64,000 nucleotides of DNA from CAIRDP01 sp037138335 (GTDB taxonomy: Bacteria > Bacteroidota > Bacteroidia > Bacteroidales > FEN-979). A model generated the notes under the pieces. That model was not told the origin of the DNA. It did no database searches and saw nothing but the letters and a program-made list of their open reading frames with translations. Location of the stretch: the NCBI GenBank assembly GCA_037138335.1, contig JBAXIO010000004.1:186001-250000 (forward strand), written 5' to 3'. The first letter of the stretch is position 1, and the number at the start of each line of letters is the position of its first letter. The position numbers were made by a program, and so were the translations under genes. Below, in pieces: positions 59,796 to 64,000 of the stretch.

Positions 59796-61262
59796 ATGAA
59801 AAAGATATTCATTATTTCCATATTGATACTGGCAGCAGTCTCCTTTCAATCCTGCAAAAAATTCCTTGATCTGCAGCCGGTCTCCCAGGGGATCGCAGTG
59901 GAAAACAACAGCAGCGATTCGGTATTGTATAAAACTTCCGGGGAGGTTGAAGCAGCCCTGGCCGGCGCCTACGGCGATTTCAAGAACGAATACTACCAGC
60001 TTGATTATTTCGTGAATGGCGATGCCCAGTCGGATGATGCTTACTCAGGCGGCGATAACCCGGCCAATTTCCAGATCGATGATCTCAAACTCGATGCTCT
60101 CAACACGAATGTAAGCCGTGACTGGGCTTACCTCTATTCTACCATTGGTAAAACAAACTCAGTCATCAACAATACAAATTCATGCCCGGACTCTTCACTC
60201 ACCCAGTCCCGGAGGAGACAGATCATCGGCGAAGCCTCGTTTATCAGGGCTTTCATGTACTTCCAGCTGGTCCAGCTCTGGGGCGATGTGCCGCTTCAGC
60301 TGAAAGAAGTTACCAGCATCAGCGCAAGCAATCTTGAAGAGATCTATCCTCTCCTCTTCCCGCCCAGGACTTCGAAAGACAAGATCTTTGCCCAGATCAT
60401 CAAAGATCTTGAAACTGCCCTGGCAAGGGTGCCTGCAACCGCAGTTAACAAAGGGTATGTGACTACAGGCGCAGTGAATACCCTGCTTGCTTATGTATAT
60501 GCAACCCAGGACCCCCACGACTGGGGCAAGGTCTCACAGTATTGTGATGCCGTTATTTCGGGCGGATACAGCCTCATGCCCAAATATAATGATCTCTGGG
60601 ATAACCAGCACAGGAACTGCGCTGAATCTATCTTTGAGATCAACTATTCGGGAGGTTCAAGCGACGGTAACTGGGGTGTAACTATTTTCAGGGGAATGGA
60701 CTGGAAAAAGTTTAATCTTCCTGCTAATGACCTTGTATTTGCTTTCGATTCCGAAGGTGATACCCTGCGTAAAAATGCTTCCATGATCTTTCTTGATGTG
60801 ACAGGCAAATGGTCTGATCCCAATTATCCCCAGAACCATTACCCGTTTATCAACAAATGGAGGAATTTCGCAGTCGGGAGTGACCAGAATTATATTTTCT
60901 ACCGCCTTGCGGATGTACTTCTCCTGAAAGCCGAAGCCCTGAACGAAAACGGCGATGTAGCCGGGGCTGCCGCTATAGTCAACCAGATCAGGACCAGGGC
61001 AAAGCTGGCGAATACAACAGCCAGCACACAGGATGCCATGCGCAATGCCATCGCTAAAGAACGCCGGCTTGAGCTTGCCTACGAAGCTCACCGCTGGTTC
61101 GATCTCAAACGCACAGGCAAGGCCATAGATGTAATGAACAACGCGGTAGGCCCTACCGGACAGAAGATAGGATATACTCTTACACAAAACAGGCTGGTAT
61201 GGCCTGTCCCACAATCGGAAATGGACAAGAACTCAAAGCTTGTCCAGAATCCCGGATATTAA
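59796..61262 (+). CDS. susD: SusD/RagB-type nutrient-binding lipoprotein
   Basis: A 488-residue protein. Lipoprotein signal SFQSC (Cys20). SusD-family sequences are seen: KKFLDLQP at the N-terminus, IIGEASFIRAFMYFQLVQLWGDVPL in the TPR helices, and YRLADVLLLKAEALNENGD plus ERRLELAYEAHRWFDLKRTGKA near the end. It sits on the SusC transporter at the cell surface and binds the glycan. Its coding sequence is directly followed by the GH30 gene. Confidence 0.96.
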   Translation: MKKIFIISILILAAVSFQSCKKFLDLQPVSQGIAVENNSSDSVLYKTSGEVEAALAGAYGDFKNEYYQLDYFVNGDAQSDDAYSGGDNPANFQIDDLKLDALNTNVSRDWAYLYSTIGKTNSVINNTNSCPDSSLTQSRRRQIIGEASFIRAFMYFQLVQLWGDVPLQLKEVTSISASNLEEIYPLLFPPRTSKDKIFAQIIKDLETALARVPATAVNKGYVTTGAVNTLLAYVYATQDPHDWGKVSQYCDAVISGGYSLMPKYNDLWDNQHRNCAESIFEINYSGGSSDGNWGVTIFRGMDWKKFNLPANDLVFAFDSEGDTLRKNASMIFLDVTGKWSDPNYPQNHYPFINKWRNFAVGSDQNYIFYRLADVLLLKAEALNENGDVAGAAAIVNQIRTRAKLANTTASTQDAMRNAIAKERRLELAYEAHRWFDLKRTGKAIDVMNNAVGPTGQKIGYTLTQNRLVWPVPQSEMDKNSKLVQNPGY

Positions 61263-61275
61263 TATTTGTTTGACC

Positions 61276-62739
61276 ATGCGGAAGAACCTTGCACAATTTT
61301 TACCGTTACTGTTCCTGGGAACCCTGTTTTTACTGCTGAATTGCAAAAGTAAAAGCCAGAGCGAACCCATACCGCCACGCCCGGTTGACTCAGTAGCGGC
61401 AAAAGTGTGGCTTACCAAAGGCGATAAATCCAAACTCTTTAACAGGGAAGCGGATCTGCCAATCAGGTCACAGGGTTCAACCAACTGGCCGGTAATTACT
61501 GTTGATACGGCAACGCTGCTCCAGACCATAGAAGGTTTTGGGGCAGCGCTGACCGGATCATCGGCTTACCTTTTCCATAAAAAGCTGAGCGATGGCGCAA
61601 GGCAGACCGTGTTTACGAAATTATTTGATACGGTTAACGGGGCGGGTATTTCCTTCATGCGCCTGTCTATCGGCGCTTCTGATTTTTCAGTTTCAACTTA
61701 TTCCTACGATGACCTGCAAACTTCGGCCCAAACCGATTACACCCTTCAGCATTTCACCATGTCAAGGGATACAGAGGATGTGATCCCCATGCTGAAAGAG
61801 ATCCTGAAGATGAACCCCTCGGTCACCCTCCTTGGTTCTCCCTGGAGCCCGCCGGCCTGGATGAAAACCACCGGGAACATGATAGGCGGAAGCCTGAAAA
61901 CAAACTGCTATGATGTGTATGCCGATTACTTTGTGAAATATATCCAGGCAATGAAAAGCCAGGGCATCACCATCTCGGCCATCACACCCCAGAACGAACC
62001 CCTGTATTCAACGGCTTCCTACCCCTGCATGAGCATGCTGTCAAGTGAACAGGATGCTTTTATTAAAGACCACCTCGGACCGAAATTCCAATCGGCCGGC
62101 ATTTCCACGAGAATTATCATCTATGACCATAACTGGGACAATATCATCTATTCCATTTCCATCCTTAATGATGCAGGGGCAAGCCAGTATATTTCAGGTT
62201 CGGCATTTCATGGCTATGGCGGCGATGTTTCGGCGATGAGTTCGGTACACACCGCCTTCCCCGGCAAAGGATTGTATTTTACTGAAATTTCTGGAGGAAC
62301 CTGGGCCCCGAACTTCTCCGACAACCTGATGTGGAATATGAAGAACATTTTCATAGGCACAACTACCAACTGGTCGAAATGTGCATTGATGTGGAACCTT
62401 GCCCTGGATCAGAACGGGGCGCCTCATGAAAACAACTCTTCGACATGCCGGGGTGTGGTTACTGTCAATACCTCCAGCGGGCTGGTTACTTATAATGAGG
62501 ATTACTATTCGATCATTCATTTCTCACGGTTTGTGAGGCCCGGCGCTTCAAGGATATCGATCAATGTCCCTACCGGCCTCAACAATATCGGGGCCGTCGC
62601 GTTTAAAAATCCGGATGGGTCCAAGGCCCTGGTCGTGACAAATTACAGTTCCTCCATTACAACGTTCTCTGTCAAACAGGGCGTGAAGAACTTTGCTTAT
62701 TCCATCCCGGGATACTCTGTTGTTTCCATTACCTGGTAA
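61276..62739 (+). CDS. GH30-family glycosidase lipoprotein (beta-glucosylceramidase/beta-1,6-glucanase-like)
   Basis: A 487-residue protein from the ATG at 61276. An upstream TTG start is possible but would remove the clean lipoprotein signal (LFLLLNC, Cys23). The GH30 TIM barrel starts TIEGFGAALTGSSAYL. Acid/base Glu241 lies in ITPQNEP and nucleophile Glu337 in YFTEISGG. LLGSPWSPPAWMKT is typical of GH30, and a C-terminal beta domain (about 415-487) is present. Members cleave beta-glucosides, and subfamily 3 cleaves beta-1,6-glucan; the subfamily was not tested. In the PUL it would act at the surface or in the periplasm on the glycan imported by SusCD. Confidence 0.9.
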   Translation: MRKNLAQFLPLLFLGTLFLLLNCKSKSQSEPIPPRPVDSVAAKVWLTKGDKSKLFNREADLPIRSQGSTNWPVITVDTATLLQTIEGFGAALTGSSAYLFHKKLSDGARQTVFTKLFDTVNGAGISFMRLSIGASDFSVSTYSYDDLQTSAQTDYTLQHFTMSRDTEDVIPMLKEILKMNPSVTLLGSPWSPPAWMKTTGNMIGGSLKTNCYDVYADYFVKYIQAMKSQGITISAITPQNEPLYSTASYPCMSMLSSEQDAFIKDHLGPKFQSAGISTRIIIYDHNWDNIIYSISILNDAGASQYISGSAFHGYGGDVSAMSSVHTAFPGKGLYFTEISGGTWAPNFSDNLMWNMKNIFIGTTTNWSKCALMWNLALDQNGAPHENNSSTCRGVVTVNTSSGLVTYNEDYYSIIHFSRFVRPGASRISINVPTGLNNIGAVAFKNPDGSKALVVTNYSSSITTFSVKQGVKNFAYSIPGYSVVSITW

Positions 62740-62781
62740 GCGGGTATCCCGGTCAGGAATCTGATACCTATTTTAACCAAA

Positions 62782-64000
62782 ATGAAAAAGCCTGAACTAT
62801 TACTTGTAACACTGCTATTGCTTATTGTTACCCTTCCGTCATCCGCACAGTTCCTTAAAACGAGCGGGAAGAGAATCACAGACAACAACGGCCATGAGGT
62901 CATTTTAAGAGGCATGGGGCTGGGGGGATGGATGCTCCAGGAACCTTATATGATGGAAATGGGAGGTTTCGCCAGCGCGCAATGGGAGATAAAATCGAAA
63001 ATCAGCGATCTCATCGGGGCCGCTAATACCGACGCATTTTATGATGCCTGGCATGCCAACCATTGTACAAAAAGGGATATTGATTCACTGTGGGCCTGGG
63101 GGTTTAATTCTGTAAGGCTCCCGATGCATTATAACCTGTTTACCCTGCCTGTAGAGCAGGAGCCAGTTGTGGGGCAGCAAACCTGGCTCGACAAAGGTTT
63201 TGCTTTAACCGACAGCCTGGTAAAATGGTGTTCGGCCAGGCATATGTATGTTATCCTCGACCTGCATGCCGCGCCCGGCGGACAGGGGCATGATTATGCC
63301 ATCTGCGACGGAAACCCGGCTAATTTATCCCTCTGGGAGAGCGTGGCAAACAGGCAAAAGACCATTGCACTCTGGAAAAAACTTGCCGGGCGCTATGCAA
63401 ATGAACCCTGGGTTGGGGGATATGATCTCTTAAATGAACCCAACTGGAATTTCACAGGATCCAACCTGAACGGATGCTCTGAAACGACCAATATACCTTT
63501 GCGCCAGCTGCTGGTCAGCATCACCGACACGATCAGGAAAGTTGATGCCCGCCACCTCATCATTATTGAAGGGAATTGCTGGGGCGGGAATTACAACGGG
63601 ATATTCCCTGCCTGGGACAATAATATGGTCGTGAGCTTTCATAAATACTGGAGCTCCAATGATCAGAACTCCATTCAGGGCATGCTTAATATCAGGGACC
63701 AGTATAACATCCCGCTCTGGATGGGTGAATCGGGAGAGAATTCAAATACGTGGTTTACCGAAGCCATACAGTTAGCCGAAAGAAACAGTATTGGCTGGGC
63801 CTGGTGGCCCCTGAAAAAGGTCAACTCGGTGGTGGGCCCTATCACCATTATTAAAACGGCCGAATATCAAACCCTTCTCGATTACTGGAATAACGGGGGC
63901 ACTAAACCATCGCAGGGGTTTGCATTTTATACCCTGATGCAGATGGCCTCAAATGCAAAAGCCGAATACTGTACATATCATAAAGACATAATAGACGCCA
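62782..64000 (+). CDS. GH5-family glycoside hydrolase (3' truncated by window)
   Basis: Open to the right edge (406 codons present). Signal peptide residues 1-23 (TLPSSAQ). The GH5 TIM barrel has RGMGLGGWMLQEPYM, GFNSVRLPMHY, acid/base Glu219 in YDLLNEPNW, nucleophile Glu316 in LWMGESGEN, and VILDLHAAPGGQGHD. This pattern resembles exo-beta-1,3-glucanase/endoglucanase GH5 enzymes, though the subfamily is not assignable by eye. It begins 42 bases after the GH30 gene and completes the visible PUL. A carbohydrate-binding domain may lie beyond the window. Confidence 0.9.
   Translation, partial: MKKPELLLVTLLLLIVTLPSSAQFLKTSGKRITDNNGHEVILRGMGLGGWMLQEPYMMEMGGFASAQWEIKSKISDLIGAANTDAFYDAWHANHCTKRDIDSLWAWGFNSVRLPMHYNLFTLPVEQEPVVGQQTWLDKGFALTDSLVKWCSARHMYVILDLHAAPGGQGHDYAICDGNPANLSLWESVANRQKTIALWKKLAGRYANEPWVGGYDLLNEPNWNFTGSNLNGCSETTNIPLRQLLVSITDTIRKVDARHLIIIEGNCWGGNYNGIFPAWDNNMVVSFHKYWSSNDQNSIQGMLNIRDQYNIPLWMGESGENSNTWFTEAIQLAERNSIGWAWWPLKKVNSVVGPITIIKTAEYQTLLDYWNNGGTKPSQGFAFYTLMQMASNAKAEYCTYHKDIIDA

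Noticed and set aside
62193..63642. Minus-strand frames over GH30 and GH5
   Set aside because: Antisense of two clear glycosidases; no family resemblance.

Overview
The window looks like chromosome from a Bacteroidota (class Bacteroidia-like) bacterium. The evidence is four very large secreted proteins, each with a Por-secretion (T9SS) C-terminal sorting tail, BACON domain arrays, a SusC/SusD pair, promoters of the Bacteroidota type (TAnnTTTG at -7 with TTG/TTTG about 20 bases upstream), almost no Shine-Dalgarno sequences, and a class II (B12-dependent) ribonucleotide reductase. No rRNA, CRISPR array, phage or insertion sequence was seen. Both ends cut genes: a response regulator at the left and a GH5 glycosidase at the right.

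Region 1 (1-14.4 kb) is mostly housekeeping: the end of an OmpR-type regulator with its PhoR-like kinase, a long-chain polyprenyl diphosphate synthase, a radical SAM protein, a small protein with an exact 25-residue repeat, NrdJ, a YhbP-like flavin-fold protein overlapping a 1112-residue TolB-propeller/outer-membrane-barrel protein, a metallo-beta-lactamase hydrolase, a GT9 glycosyltransferase, a TatD-type DNase, a type I asparaginase and tRNA-Ser(GGA) with its own promoter and terminator. Several gaps hold short imperfect palindromes.

Region 2 (14.6-36.5 kb) is an accessory surface-protein island. It has a 93-residue secreted peptide with a PID-CTERM-like tail, a 2524-residue beta-strand repeat protein containing a 776-bp duplication with no mismatch found, a membrane-anchored AraC-type regulator, and three multidomain T9SS cargo proteins of 808, 1406 and 1682 residues. 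The first two of these carry 3 and 5 BACON domains. The gap beside the regulator contains a perfect 24-bp palindrome and a spaced direct repeat.

Region 3 (36.6-54.6 kb) is mainly envelope and membrane functions. A leftward gene string encodes a GT51 glycosyltransferase with an AsmA-like N-terminal half, a MarC protein, an unknown secreted protein, a barrel-like protein, a lipoprotein with a glycerophosphodiesterase domain, and an outer-membrane barrel. Next come a secreted DUF1579-like protein, an Omp85-like barrel with a sodium/solute symporter, a lipoprotein-LytS-LytTR operon, a GT-C glycosyltransferase with a CPBP protease, a tRNA-dihydrouridine synthase and a DUF5009 membrane acyltransferase-like protein.

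Region 4 (53.9-64.0 kb) is a polysaccharide utilisation locus. A Nudix-fold regulator that has lost key Nudix glutamates faces an operon encoding a duplicated PKD lipoprotein, SusC, SusD, a GH30 lipoprotein and a GH5 enzyme. GH30 with GH5 and PKD-type binding proteins suggests a beta-glucan substrate (beta-1,6/beta-1,3), but that is inference. The promoter has several symmetric elements, one of them on the predicted transcription start, and a strong hairpin separates the first gene from susC.
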